From: a bacterium
GTDB lineage: Bacteria > Actinomycetota > Acidimicrobiia > Spongiisociales > ZC4RG35
NCBI GenBank assembly: GCA_028824015.1
Contig: JAPPFC010000044.1
Location: forward strand, 41,873-105,872
Length of the DNA: 64,000 nt
Direction: 5' to 3'
Within the stretch, counting starts at the first letter, position 1, and the number at the start of each line of letters is the position of its first letter. The notes under the pieces are model-generated. The model saw only the letters and a program-made list of their open reading frames with translations, ran no database searches and was not told where the DNA came from. The position numbers and the translations under genes are program-made. Shown here one piece after another: positions 1-8,433 of the stretch.

Positions 1-257
1 TGGTCGACGACGAGATTGCCGCCTTGGACATATTCATCCAGGCAGTGGCTCACACCACACTCACGGCGTACCGGATGGAAGAGTTTTCAGTTGGAGAGAT
101 CGCGAGCGTCCTCGACCGATTCCTGGCGGAGCACCTCTCCACCGAGGATCCCCGCTGGGAACCATTGATGGCACTGGGCAAGCTTTACCTGATCGGCTTG
201 GAGATGAAGAAGATCGACTTTGAGTTGGATGATCTCCTCGCTGAAGGCGACGGCTGA
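1..257 (+). CDS. 3' end of an unidentified gene
   Basis: The frame is open from the left edge of the window and stops with TGA at 255-257, so only the last 84 or so codons are present. A TTG at 24 could serve as a start, but the frame is also open upstream of it, so a truncated longer gene is the simpler reading. The visible part is acidic and mostly helical in character, with alternating hydrophobic and charged residues and an acidic tail ending LLAEGDG. I do not recognise a family. The next gene starts 94 nt downstream. Confidence 0.5.
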   Translation, partial: VDDEIAALDIFIQAVAHTTLTAYRMEEFSVGEIASVLDRFLAEHLSTEDPRWEPLMALGKLYLIGLEMKKIDFELDDLLAEGDG

Positions 258-350
258 AAGCTCCAGTGCAAGCGGCCCTGGCGGTTCCGGTACATGGTGA
301 CTTAGTGGACATCCGGTAGGATCCTGGCGGGAAACCACCCGGAGGAACAC

Positions 351-865
351 ATGACCACCACCGTGGTGTGCTGGAACATCGACAAGCGCCACGGGCCTTG
401 GCGTCAACTCGTACAGATGGGAGCGGACGTAGCCCTGCTCCAGAAAGCAGGCACCGTGCCCCCGACGCGGCTGCAAAGGTCGACACGGGTCCCGAGGAGC
501 ACTGGAACTCCCTTGCTTGGAACCGCTCCGAGGTCACGTATGATCGCTGGGCGATGGTGGTCAAACTCTCAGACCACGTAGAGGTGGAGTGGTTCAAACA
601 GATATACGGCGCCACCCCCGACAACCGGCTGGCTCTCCCGGCTCGCGACCGCACTGTCACAGACAGGATGGCCGCGCTCGGCATGGAGTTTCTGGGACCC
701 CGCCACCCATCAAAGGATCCAGCGAACGCTGAGAACCAACTCGACCATGTCTTTGCTTCCCGCGGTTACCACGAGAGCGTCGCGGTGCGCGCCCTCAACT
801 CCGCTGAGGAGGACGAGTGGGGCGCAAGCGGCCACTGTCGCCTGTTGATCGAAGTCGGAGGCTAA
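351..865 (+). pseudogene. broken endonuclease/exonuclease/phosphatase family gene
   Basis: The first 37 codons from ATG 351 read MTTTVVCWNIDKRHGPWRQL and on to ALLQKAG, the typical beginning of an EEP-superfamily (DNase I/exonuclease III fold) protein: a CWNI strand followed by the DVALLQE metal-binding strand, here with K where the catalytic Glu is expected. The frame then shifts at a run of five C (459-463). The downstream frame carries a plausible middle and the classical C-terminal part: NQLDHVFAS, then SGHCRLLIEV (the D-H and S-x-H motifs). One extra C would join the two frames. The joined product would be about 170 residues against 250-300 in the family, and the central region with the N-x-D motif seems lost between WFKQ and IYGA. 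The gene therefore has at least a frameshift, a probable internal deletion and a replaced catalytic residue. A sequencing error could explain the frameshift but not the short length. Confidence 0.65.
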
Positions 866-990
866 CAGCACACATGACCGATCGCCTTCCCAATGGGAGG
901 GTCGGTTACACACGTCGGAGTTCCCAGGCTAGCGTTTGGTACTGCAGAGCCGATGCACCCTCTGACCTGGGCCACGATAGTCTCGAAAGG

Positions 991-1074
991 TGTCGGAGGA
1001 GGGACTTGAACCCTCACCCTCCGTAGAGGACTAGGCCCTCAACCTAGCGCGTCTGCCATTTCCGCCACTCCGAC
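991..1074 (-). tRNA. tRNA-Leu (anticodon GAG)
   Basis: The minus strand folds as a class II tRNA: acceptor GTCGGAG paired with CTCCGAC, discriminator A, anticodon stem CTAGG/CCTAG around loop TTGAGGG (anticodon GAG), a variable arm of leucine type, and a T arm with GGTTCAAGTCC. CCA is not encoded. The 84-nt length suits tRNA-Leu. Confidence 0.95.
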
Positions 1075-1087
1075 TTGAGGTCTCGGA

Positions 1088-1115
1088 AGTATACCTGCGA
1101 GGCTCCCCTTGACAC
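1088..1115 (-). promoter_or_regulatory. probable promoter of tRNA-Leu(GAG)
   Basis: On the minus strand a -10 element TATACT (1088-1093) lies 14 nt before the mature tRNA 5' end. A weak -35 element GTGTCA (1110-1115) is 16 nt further upstream. The same -10 hexamer is found before tRNA-Trp in this window. Confidence 0.55.
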
Positions 1116-1227
1116 TCCAGCCATTGTTCAGCCCGGCGACATCCACCCAGACGGGGCGCGGCTCAACCAGTAGACGCAACACCGCAATTCGCATAACTGG
1201 CCGACTCCCCCAGGCCGGCGACCGGGG

Positions 1228-2784
1228 TTACTCCCGGATCAGGGTGCGGGCTTGCTCCCTGACATACGATCGCATATACCAGGGACCACCGCTTCCGGCG
1301 CCTGATGTGCCTGAGCCCTTCCAACCACCGAAGGGCTGGATGTCGGGCCAGGCGCCGGTGGTGGAACCCGCCCGGCGGTTTGCGTACACCACCCCGGCCT
1401 CGATCCTTTGGAAGAACCGGTCCACCTCCTCGTCGGTGCCGGCGAATACCCCGGCGGTGAGTCCGAAGATGGTGTCGTTGGACTTGTCGATTCCCTCGTC
1501 CAGGGAGTCAACCGCGGTGACGGCTACGAACGGCACGAACAGTTCCTTCTCCCAAACCCAGGACTCCTGGGGAGCGGTGACCACAGTGGGCTGGAGGAAG
1601 TTCCCCCTGGCCAGATCCCCGTCTGTGACGACCTCGCCGCCGGACAGAACCTCGCCGCCGGCCTCTTTCACCTCGGCCACGGCCGAGCGGAACCGCTCCA
1701 CCGCCTCCTGGTCGATGACCGGTCCCAGGAAGATCTCACGCCGGCGGGGGTCGCCGACTTCGATCTCGGCGGTCTTCTGGGTGAGGAGGTCCACGAACTC
1801 CTCGAATGCCGGGCGCTCGACATACACCCTGGAGTTGGCCGAGCACTTCTGTCCCGAGAGCCCGAATGCTGCCCTCATCACCCCTTCGGCTGCCAGGTCC
1901 AGATCGGCGGAAGCAGTCACCACTGCCGGGTTCTTTCCCCCCATCTCGCAGACCACCGGCTTGGGGCGGCTGGCTGCCACGGTCCGGTACAGGTACATTC
2001 CGACGTCGTAGGAGCCGGTGAACGTGACGCCGTCCACATCGTCGCTGTGGGCGAGACGGTCGCCCGCCTCATCGCCACCGGTGATCACCTGGAGGGCGCC
2101 CGAGGGCAGTCCGGCGCGGAAGAAGATGTCGGCCAGGAGCAGGGAGCCCAGAGCACCCGTGTTGGACGGCTTCAGCACCACGGTGTTTCCGGTCAGGAGA
2201 GCGGCCGACGTAGGGCTGGCCACCAGCGCCATCGGGAAGTTGAAGGGGGAGATGATCGCCCACACACCCCAGGGGCGGAGTACCGAACGGTTGGTGTCCC
2301 CCACCCCGTACGCTCCCATCGCCCTCTCCAGTCCTCCAGCTTCCTCCAGCCAGTCGCAGTAGTAGTGAGCGAAAGCCGCCCCCTCGGAGACATCCCCCAG
2401 GGCCTCGAGCCGGTTCTTGCCGATCTCCAGGCTCAGGAACCCGGCCAAGAGCGGGGTCTCATCCTCCATGATCTCCGCGGCCCGGCGGACGATCGCCACC
2501 CTTTCCTGCCAGGGGGTGGCTTCCCACTCAGTCTGGAAGGCGCGAGCGGTCGCTATGGCGTCGTCGACATCGTCGTCGGAAGCCTGCGAATATATCCCCA
2601 CCACCACTTCGGAATCGATGGGAGAGCGTTCCACGTAAGTCTCTTCGGTGAACCGCTTCTCGCCGTCGATGATGAGCGGGTGGGTCTGGCCGATCTGCGC
2701 GGTGGCCGCCGCCAGTCCGTCTTCATAGGCCTGGTGAAGCGCCGGATCGTCGGCCGACATGGTGGCGTAAGTGATCTTTCCCAT
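1228..2784 (-). CDS. aldehyde dehydrogenase, semialdehyde dehydrogenase type
   Basis: NAD(P)-dependent aldehyde dehydrogenase of 518 residues. The general base is E280 in CEMGGKNP, the nucleophile is C314 in SGQKCSANS, and SPFNFP (179-184) and the nucleotide-binding FTGS segment (255-258) are present. The motif set and length resemble L-glutamate gamma-semialdehyde dehydrogenase (PruA/RocA) and 2-oxoglutarate semialdehyde dehydrogenases. I chose ATG 2784 because AAGGA lies 7 nt upstream on the minus strand; the longer open frame to 2877 has no such site and would run into the divergent neighbour. The neighbour at 2876 is a proline racemase-family gene, transcribed divergently from about 90 bp away. 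Together they suggest proline or hydroxyproline catabolism, with this enzyme oxidising the semialdehyde to glutamate or 2-oxoglutarate. The exact substrate is inference. Confidence 0.88.
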   Translation of the reverse strand: MGKITYATMSADDPALHQAYEDGLAAATAQIGQTHPLIIDGEKRFTEETYVERSPIDSEVVVGIYSQASDDDVDDAIATARAFQTEWEATPWQERVAIVRRAAEIMEDETPLLAGFLSLEIGKNRLEALGDVSEGAAFAHYYCDWLEEAGGLERAMGAYGVGDTNRSVLRPWGVWAIISPFNFPMALVASPTSAALLTGNTVVLKPSNTGALGSLLLADIFFRAGLPSGALQVITGGDEAGDRLAHSDDVDGVTFTGSYDVGMYLYRTVAASRPKPVVCEMGGKNPAVVTASADLDLAAEGVMRAAFGLSGQKCSANSRVYVERPAFEEFVDLLTQKTAEIEVGDPRRREIFLGPVIDQEAVERFRSAVAEVKEAGGEVLSGGEVVTDGDLARGNFLQPTVVTAPQESWVWEKELFVPFVAVTAVDSLDEGIDKSNDTIFGLTAGVFAGTDEEVDRFFQRIEAGVVYANRRAGSTTGAWPDIQPFGGWKGSGTSGAGSGGPWYMRSYVREQARTLIRE

Positions 2785-2875
2785 GGTTATTCCTTTTCCC
2801 CTTGAACTGTGGTTGGAAGACGGAGTAAATTTTAGCAGGCTTCCAAAACACCACCTCCGATCGGAGACCCCGACC

Positions 2876-3898
2876 ATGAGCTTTCGCCGTCGCCTACATG
2901 TGATCGACTCTCACACCGCCGGGGAGCCGACCCGGGTGGTGACCGAGGGGTTTCCCGAACTGGAGGGAGACTCGCTAGAGGAGATGGAGGCAGACCTGGT
3001 CTCCAGACACTGGGATGTCGCTCGGATGCTGGTCGGCGAGCCGCGGGGACACGCACCCACCCACGCCGTCCTGCCGCTGCCCCCTTTTCGCTCCGACGCC
3101 GACCTCTCGATCCTGATCCTGTCGTCGCTGGGGTCGCTGACCATGTGCGGGCATGCCCTGATCGGGACCGTGACCACCCTGGTGGAAACCGGCAGGATCC
3201 AGCCGACCGAACCGGTCACGAGGGTGGCGGTGGAGACTCTGAGCGGCCTGGTGATGGCGGATGCCCATGTCGAAGGAACCAAGGTCCGGGCCGTGACCTT
3301 CCAGGGTGTGCCCTCCTGGGTGGCCGTTACCGGACTGGAAGTGGCGGTCGACGGACAGACCTTCGAGGCGGATCTGGGCTTCGGAGGAATCTGGTACGCC
3401 TTGGTGAGCGTCGAGCAGACGGGACTGAGGATTGCGGTCGACAGCATACCCAGCCTGGTGGCCCTCAGCCATCGCATCCGCCTCGCGGTGAACCGGGTGC
3501 TCTCCGCGGGCGCCGGATGGCCCCCCGGTACACCGGACCAGGTGGACCAACTCCTCTTCTTCGGACCTCCGGTCAGTCCCGGCGCCGACGGGCAGAACAT
3601 GGCCACCTCCACCGGCCTGGGATTCGACCGCTCTCCCTGCGGAACGGGAAGCTGTGCGCGCATGGCGCGGGCGCACGCCCGGGGAGAACTGGCGGTGGGT
3701 GACACCTTCGTGCACGAGAGCGTGCTCAACACCATGTTCACGGGGACCGTCGAGGCGGAGACGGAGGCCTACGGACGGAAGGCGATCATCCCCACCATCA
3801 CCGGCTCGGCCTATCTCACCGCCTTCAGCCAACTGGTGCTCGACAGCCACGACCCCCTGGGAGAGGGGATCTTCATCCCGGCGGCGGGGGGAACCTAA
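2876..3898 (+). CDS. proline racemase / 4-hydroxyproline epimerase family protein
   Basis: 340 residues, the usual length for the family. Both catalytic cysteines are visible: C91 in TMCGHALIG and C255 in RSPCGTGS. Keeping both points to a racemase or epimerase and not to trans-3-hydroxyproline dehydratases, which replace the second Cys with Thr. The N-terminal HVIDSHTAGEPTR segment is characteristic. ATG 2876 follows GGAG at 2863-2866; the longer open frame upstream overlaps the divergent dehydrogenase and is not protein-like. The stop codon overlaps the stop of the convergent Cache-domain gene by 4 nt (3895-3898). With the divergent semialdehyde dehydrogenase it may start hydroxyproline degradation (trans-4-hydroxy-L-proline to cis-4-hydroxy-D-proline), but proline racemisation cannot be excluded from sequence. 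Confidence 0.85.
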   Translation: MSFRRRLHVIDSHTAGEPTRVVTEGFPELEGDSLEEMEADLVSRHWDVARMLVGEPRGHAPTHAVLPLPPFRSDADLSILILSSLGSLTMCGHALIGTVTTLVETGRIQPTEPVTRVAVETLSGLVMADAHVEGTKVRAVTFQGVPSWVAVTGLEVAVDGQTFEADLGFGGIWYALVSVEQTGLRIAVDSIPSLVALSHRIRLAVNRVLSAGAGWPPGTPDQVDQLLFFGPPVSPGADGQNMATSTGLGFDRSPCGTGSCARMARAHARGELAVGDTFVHESVLNTMFTGTVEAETEAYGRKAIIPTITGSAYLTAFSQLVLDSHDPLGEGIFIPAAGGT

Positions 3899-4389
3899 GG
3901 CTCGACCGGCTCGTACCAGCCGGAGCCGAAGATCAGTCCGTCGTGGAGGACCACCCAGGCGTGCTTCCGCTGCTCCTCCCCGGTGTCGGGATTCACGAAG
4001 ACGTAGGAGACCCAGTGGCCGTCCCCGGTGGCCGCCAGCATGTCGTCGCCGTAGAAGTGGCCGGTTGAGTCCACCCGCAGGGCCGGGTCGCGGTATCTGA
4101 AATCCGGATTGTGATGCCCGATGGTGTAGCCGTTCTCGTCGATGATGAACACGTACCACTGCCCGTCGACGTTCATGGGAGTGTTGTGATAGGCGATGGT
4201 GAGTTCCCGGCCGTCCTGCTGGTAGCGCTCGATGGCTTGCTCCACCACATGCTGGGTGTATGCGGCCGGGTCGTCCTTGCTGGGAGTGTCGTTGCCGGTG
4301 AGCGCCCGAAACCCGATCAGGACCACCAGCATCACCGCCACCAGGATCAGCATCTGGGTAGACGAACTGCGCTTCTTCCGGGTAGTCAT
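3895..4389 (-). CDS. membrane-anchored single Cache-domain protein
   Basis: 164 residues. A basic N-terminus (MTTRKKR) is followed by one transmembrane segment at about residues 12-30 (MLILVAVMLVVLIGF). An extracytoplasmic domain follows, with helical YTQHVVEQAIERYQQDG, then WYVFIIDENGYTIGHHNP and GHWVSYVFVNPDTGE. This is the pattern of single Cache (sCache_2-like) sensor domains: a long helix followed by a PAS-like sheet. No kinase, methyl-accepting or cyclase domain follows, so it is either a stand-alone binding protein or a partner of a signalling protein encoded elsewhere. The start is uncertain: ATG 4389 has only weak ribosome-binding similarity, and TTG 4425 would add 12 residues. Confidence 0.7.
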   Translation of the reverse strand: MTTRKKRSSSTQMLILVAVMLVVLIGFRALTGNDTPSKDDPAAYTQHVVEQAIERYQQDGRELTIAYHNTPMNVDGQWYVFIIDENGYTIGHHNPDFRYRDPALRVDSTGHFYGDDMLAATGDGHWVSYVFVNPDTGEEQRKHAWVVLHDGLIFGSGWYEPVEP

Positions 4390-4447
4390 TGGATGCTCAA
4401 CCTGCTCCGAGAACCTCTTCACCAACGCAGGATAACTGCCGGGCGGT

Positions 4448-5494
4448 TTAGCCCGGCCTGATCACCTCGCCCCGGCGGGAAGACTCGTACAGCGCTTCCA
4501 TCACGGCCATGGTCCGGCGTCCCTCCCAACCGTCGACCAGGGGTGGGCGGCCCTCGGCCACCGCAGCAACGAAGTCCTCCATCTGTTGGAAGTGCAGGGT
4601 GGGGTCTGCATAACCGCTGGAGGTGAGGGTGTCGCCCCGGTCGACCGATCCGGCCTCCAACAACTCTTGGATCTCCCGGGTGGGCCCGCCCGGGACGTCC
4701 CATCGAGCCAGGTCGTCGTCCACCATGCCCACGGTCCCCTCCGTGCCGCGGATAACGAGGCTCCGGGGCTCCGGGTTGACCGTGGCCGTGGAGCTCGCCA
4801 CCGTGGCCAGGACTCCGTTCCGGAAGCGCACCACCCCCAGCGTGAGGTCCTCGACCTCTATGCGGTGAAGGGCGGTGGTGGTGTAGAACCCCGCCACCGA
4901 CTCGACGTCTCCCAGCATCCAGACCATCAGGTCCAGGATGTGGCTGGTCTGGGTAACCAGCGAGCCTCCCCCCTCCGACGCCCACTTGCCTCTCCACTCC
5001 GCAGAGTTGTAGTAGGCCTGGGAGCGGAAACACAGGTCCCGGCACTCGGCCACCAGCGGTTGGCCGATCAGTCCCCCCGTCACCGCCTCTCTCATCCGCA
5101 GGGCCCCCTCCATGAAGCGGTACATGAAGATCACCCCCAGGGTCACCCCGGCCTCGTCGCAGGCCGCGATCATGCGGTCTGCGTCGGCCACGCTGGTGGC
5201 GATCGGCTTCTCGGTTAGAACGTGAAGACCCCGAGCGGCGGCGGCGACCGTCATCGGGGCATGATCCCCGGTGGGCGTGGCCAAACAGACCGCGTCGATG
5301 CCGGGAGCCTCCAACAGATCACGCCAGTCGGTGAACACCTGCGGCACGCCGTACTCCCGGGCGAACCCGGCGGCATTCTCCCGGTTGCGGGAACACACCG
5401 CAACCAACCGGGCGCCGCCGGGCCGCATCGCCAGCGCTCCCGCGAACAGATGCCCCGCCCCTCCGGTGCCCACCAGGCCGAACCGCAGGCTCAT
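4448..5494 (-). CDS. Gfo/Idh/MocA family oxidoreductase
   Basis: 348 residues. The N-terminal Rossmann fold begins with LRFGLVGTGGAGH (residues 3-15, GxGxxG-type). The family's EKP motif is at 95-97 (LTEKPIAT), where the Lys takes part in catalysis. The C-terminal domain contains GGGSLVTQTSHILDLMVWMLG, the usual substrate-site helix with a conserved His. These enzymes oxidise or reduce sugars, inositols and related polyols with NAD(P). The substrate cannot be read from the sequence. It is divergent from the NicX-like gene at 5584, with about 90 bp between the start codons, and could share regulation with it. Confidence 0.88.
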   Translation of the reverse strand: MSLRFGLVGTGGAGHLFAGALAMRPGGARLVAVCSRNRENAAGFAREYGVPQVFTDWRDLLEAPGIDAVCLATPTGDHAPMTVAAAARGLHVLTEKPIATSVADADRMIAACDEAGVTLGVIFMYRFMEGALRMREAVTGGLIGQPLVAECRDLCFRSQAYYNSAEWRGKWASEGGGSLVTQTSHILDLMVWMLGDVESVAGFYTTTALHRIEVEDLTLGVVRFRNGVLATVASSTATVNPEPRSLVIRGTEGTVGMVDDDLARWDVPGGPTREIQELLEAGSVDRGDTLTSSGYADPTLHFQQMEDFVAAVAEGRPPLVDGWEGRRTMAVMEALYESSRRGEVIRPG

Positions 5495-5583
5495 GACAGG
5501 GGATGAAAAGTAGCCGAGCGCCGCATCGGAATCAAGGACACCCCCTTAACATTACGAGGCACCAACCCGACAAAGGAGTCAAA

Positions 5584-6633
5584 GTGCGTCGAGTTCCAAA
5601 CACTTCCGCGGCCGGAGCGGAACTGGTTCCCCTCTTCCGGGATCAGTTGCTGCTCTGCGACGTGAAGCCGGGCGAGACCGTGCTGGGCTTCACCGACACC
5701 ATGAGCAACGACGCCTACACGACCGCGCTCGGCGCCGCGGCCCGCGTGCTGGGCGCCACTTTCTTCCAGATCGTGGTCTCCGGCGACGAGGATTGGATGA
5801 AGTCCGAGGCGATCATCGACGCATGGAAGGGCTCCGACTTGGTGGTGGGGATGCTCACCACCGGTTGGATATACAGCGATGCTCACAACGCGGCCCTCGA
5901 CGCGGGGGCGCGCACCCTGATGATCGAGGAGCCCGAGGACATACTGGCGCGGATGTTCCCCACTACCGAGATCCGGCGCCGGGCGGAGGTCAGCCAGAGA
6001 CTCATGGAGGCGGGGACCACCCTCCGGCTCGAGTCGGAGGCCGGCACCGACCTGACCCTCAGCTACGAGGGACGTCCGGTGGGAATCCAATATGGCTACT
6101 CCGACACGCCCGGACGCTGGGACCACTGGCCGTCGGGACAGGTGGCGGTGGCCCCCCTCGAACACTCGGCGGAGGGCACCCTGGTGCTCGACGAGGCCGA
6201 CTGCATGATCAACCTGGGAAGGTACGTGATGTCACCCATCCGCCTGGAGATTCGGGAAGGGAGCATCGTCTCGATCGACGGCGCAGCCGACGCCCGCCTG
6301 GCAAAGGACTACTTCGAGCTTCCCCGGGACGCCCGGTCCTACGGGGTCTCCCACATCGGCTGGGGCTATGAGCACCGGGCCAACTGGAACGCCCTGGGCC
6401 TGCGCTTCTGGGAAGGCGGAGGCGTGATGGACGTCGAGAGCTACTACGGCAACATGCTGATCGCCTTCGGCGCCAACTACATGCGAGGACTGGACGGGGA
6501 GAACCGGGTTCCATTCCACTTCGACATCCCCACCCTCAACCACTCGATCTGGGTCGACGACACCCAGATCATCGACCGGGGTAACTTCGTCATCCCCGAA
6601 CTGCAACTCGACTACCAGGAAGGCAGCGACTAG
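5584..6633 (+). CDS. NicX-like / M29-fold metalloenzyme
   Basis: 349 residues from GTG 5584, which is preceded by AAGGAG (5573-5578). The sequence resembles the COG2309 group, which includes thermophilic M29 aminopeptidases and the non-heme iron enzyme 2,5-dihydroxypyridine 5,6-dioxygenase (NicX). The C-terminal half holds possible metal ligands: H257 in VSHIGW, H264, then H312-F-D314 in PFHFDIP. An H-x-D pair downstream of a distant His agrees with what is known for NicX. Its stop codon TAG overlaps the GTG start of the amidohydrolase by one base, so the two are almost certainly translated together. A ring-opening step followed by amide or imide hydrolysis of an N-heterocycle is a reasonable but unproven pathway. 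Confidence 0.7.
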   Translation: MRRVPNTSAAGAELVPLFRDQLLLCDVKPGETVLGFTDTMSNDAYTTALGAAARVLGATFFQIVVSGDEDWMKSEAIIDAWKGSDLVVGMLTTGWIYSDAHNAALDAGARTLMIEEPEDILARMFPTTEIRRRAEVSQRLMEAGTTLRLESEAGTDLTLSYEGRPVGIQYGYSDTPGRWDHWPSGQVAVAPLEHSAEGTLVLDEADCMINLGRYVMSPIRLEIREGSIVSIDGAADARLAKDYFELPRDARSYGVSHIGWGYEHRANWNALGLRFWEGGGVMDVESYYGNMLIAFGANYMRGLDGENRVPFHFDIPTLNHSIWVDDTQIIDRGNFVIPELQLDYQEGSD

Positions 6634-7868
6634 TGACCAATCTCGTAATCCGCAACGCCGAACTACTGGACTGCACCGGAGCCGACCCGCGGGCCGGTGT
6701 GGACGTGGCGGTATCGGGTTCCCTGATCGCAGACATCGGACCGGGCGTGGGAAGTTCCCCCGATCAGGTGATCGACGGAACCGGCCTGACCCTCATGCCC
6801 GGGCTGACCGACGCCCACGTCCACATGGGTCTGGTGGATCCGGCCGGCGGGATCGGCGACCTGCCCTGGATCGACTACGTGTTCACCGTGCGGGGCGTCA
6901 TCGAGAACACCCTCCAGGAGGGATTCACCACCGTCCGGGACGCGGGGGGACTCGACCCCCACTGGGCGCGGCTCTCGGAGCAGGGAGTGATCGACGGCCC
7001 CCGGATCCTCCCTTCGGGGTCGGTGCTGTCCCAGACCGGAGGTCACGGGGACCTGCGTCCCGCCCACCACATCGCCCACCCCCGCGGGAGCATCCCCGGC
7101 CTGTCGGCCACCCCCGAGATCGTGGACGGGGTGGACCAGGTGCGCCGGGCGGCAAGGGAGCAACTCCGAAAGGGCGCCACCCAGATCAAGGTGTTCAGTT
7201 CCGGGGGCGTCCTCTCCCCCACCGACCCCTTCGACAGCCTCCAGTTCAGCTACGCCGAACTCCGGGCGGCGGTGGAGGCGGCGGCCGACTGGCACACCTA
7301 CGTGCTGGCACACTGCCACACCTCCGACGCCATCCGCCGGGCGCTGACCGCCGGCATCCGCTCCATCGAGCACGCCAGCATCCTGGATGAGGACGCGGCT
7401 CAGAAGATCTTGGATGCCAACGCTTTCGCGGTCGTAACCCTGTCGGTGAAGTACGACCTCTTGGGCGATCCGGAGGGAGCGAGACTCACGCCCGCACAGT
7501 TGACCAAGCTCAAAGCGGTCGAGTCCGCCGTACACCGGAGCCTCGAGATCATGGGAGAGACCGGACTCAAGGTGGGCTCGGGCTCGGACATCGTCGGACC
7601 TCTCCAGGACCGCCGCGGCCGGGAATTGCCCCACAAGGCCAATTTCATGAGCCCCGCCGAGGCGATCGCCACCGCCACCACCGGCAACGCCGAACTGTTC
7701 TACATGGAAGACCGGATCGGCACGGTGGAGGTGGGCAAGGAAGCCGACCTGATCCTGGTGGACGGCAATCCCCTGGACGAGATCGAAGTCTTGGCCGAAC
7801 CCGACCGGATCGTGGCCGTGATCAAAGGCGGCCGCATCTACAAGGACACCCAGGGAAGGGCTGGCTGA
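6633..7868 (+). CDS. metal-dependent amidohydrolase, imidazolonepropionase/prolidase-like
   Basis: 411 residues with a complete amidohydrolase-superfamily metal site: H62-x-H64 (DAHVHMG), probable carbamylated K186 (TQIKVFSSGG), H227/H229 (LAHCHT), H247 (SIEHAS) and D319 (GSGSDIVG). The N- and C-terminal beta-sandwich parts are present, including the closing phrase GKEADLILVDGNP. Members of this subgroup hydrolyse Xaa-Pro dipeptides, N-acyl amino acids or cyclic amides. The GTG start overlaps the last base of the upstream NicX-like gene, so translational coupling is likely. Substrate unknown. Confidence 0.85.
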   Translation: MTNLVIRNAELLDCTGADPRAGVDVAVSGSLIADIGPGVGSSPDQVIDGTGLTLMPGLTDAHVHMGLVDPAGGIGDLPWIDYVFTVRGVIENTLQEGFTTVRDAGGLDPHWARLSEQGVIDGPRILPSGSVLSQTGGHGDLRPAHHIAHPRGSIPGLSATPEIVDGVDQVRRAAREQLRKGATQIKVFSSGGVLSPTDPFDSLQFSYAELRAAVEAAADWHTYVLAHCHTSDAIRRALTAGIRSIEHASILDEDAAQKILDANAFAVVTLSVKYDLLGDPEGARLTPAQLTKLKAVESAVHRSLEIMGETGLKVGSGSDIVGPLQDRRGRELPHKANFMSPAEAIATATTGNAELFYMEDRIGTVEVGKEADLILVDGNPLDEIEVLAEPDRIVAVIKGGRIYKDTQGRAG

Positions 7869-7924
7869 ACCCACTCTCCCCCTGAGATCCCCATCGGGAT
7901 ACCGGGCCGCACCCAGCTTTGGAC

Positions 7925-8254
7925 TCAGGTCTGGATGGAGATGCGCTCGTCCTCGAACACGGCCACCAGTTCCAAGTGACCACCCATTCCCTCCACAACG
8001 TGGCGGACAGTGGAAAGAAGGTTGTCGTTAGCGGCTTCCATTGCCGAGATGGAAGACCGGGCACGGGCTAGGCGCTCGGCGAGTTCCTGCTGGGTGAGAT
8101 TTCGGCGCCTTCGCAATTCCTTCAGGCTCAATGCCACGGCATCAGCCTGCGCTCGTGCCTTGATGGCGTCGATCCGGGCGCGGCGATCCGGCCCGATCCC
8201 TCCGACAATGTCCCTGAACTTGCGATAGCCGATTGGAGCCTGTTCTTTTGTCAT
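7925..8254 (-). CDS. XRE-family antitoxin (HigA-type), toxin partner lost
   Basis: 109 residues. The helix-turn-helix occupies about residues 46-82: LKELRRRRNLTQQELAERL, then ARSSISAMEAANDN. The C-terminal strand HLELVAVFEDERISI is typical of HigA-type antitoxins encoded downstream of HigB/RelE-like toxins in actinobacteria. ATG 8254 follows AAGGA with 5 nt spacing. Immediately upstream lie only the two ends of the toxin gene (8251-8326), whose TGA overlaps this ATG as ATGA, the usual arrangement. The antitoxin itself looks intact and could still bind its own promoter or act on related toxins elsewhere. Confidence 0.85.
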   Translation of the reverse strand: MTKEQAPIGYRKFRDIVGGIGPDRRARIDAIKARAQADAVALSLKELRRRRNLTQQELAERLARARSSISAMEAANDNLLSTVRHVVEGMGGHLELVAVFEDERISIQT

Positions 8255-8326
8255 AGGATTCCTTCTTGCTTCAACGCTTTGAGAGCAGTCGGCAAACCGG
8301 TCCGTGCCATTGATCTCCCATCGCAT
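8251..8326 (-). pseudogene. HigB/RelE-like toxin gene reduced to its two ends
   Basis: From ATG 8326 the frame reads MRWEINGTDRFAD, matching the start of actinobacterial HigB-like toxins (xWEIxxTDEFxxWF). A different frame running into the antitoxin start ends LKALKQEGIL-stop, matching the family's usual C-terminus (LxxLRKEGLI) and giving the expected ATGA overlap. The roughly 80-90 codons that should lie between are absent, and the two ends are out of frame with each other. This fits one internal deletion that removed the catalytic core. The family match is from memory of such sequences, not from a search. Confidence 0.7.
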
Positions 8327-8433
8327 GCCTCAACATAGATCGAACGCTATTGAGAGTCAACCCGATGTTTTGACACTCCCGATGCCAGCACGGGCGGACC
8401 CGCTTTAGATTTTTTCTTTTTCTCTGCAAGTGG

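Noticed and set aside
1408..2805. A 465-codon plus-strand open frame opposite the aldehyde dehydrogenase
   Set aside because: The minus-strand protein has all aldehyde dehydrogenase motifs. The plus-strand translation is a His/Gly/Val-rich shadow.
8400..8433. Terminator after uvrB
   Set aside because: The T-rich run is on the plus strand, whereas uvrB is read on the minus strand, and no stem precedes it in the right direction.
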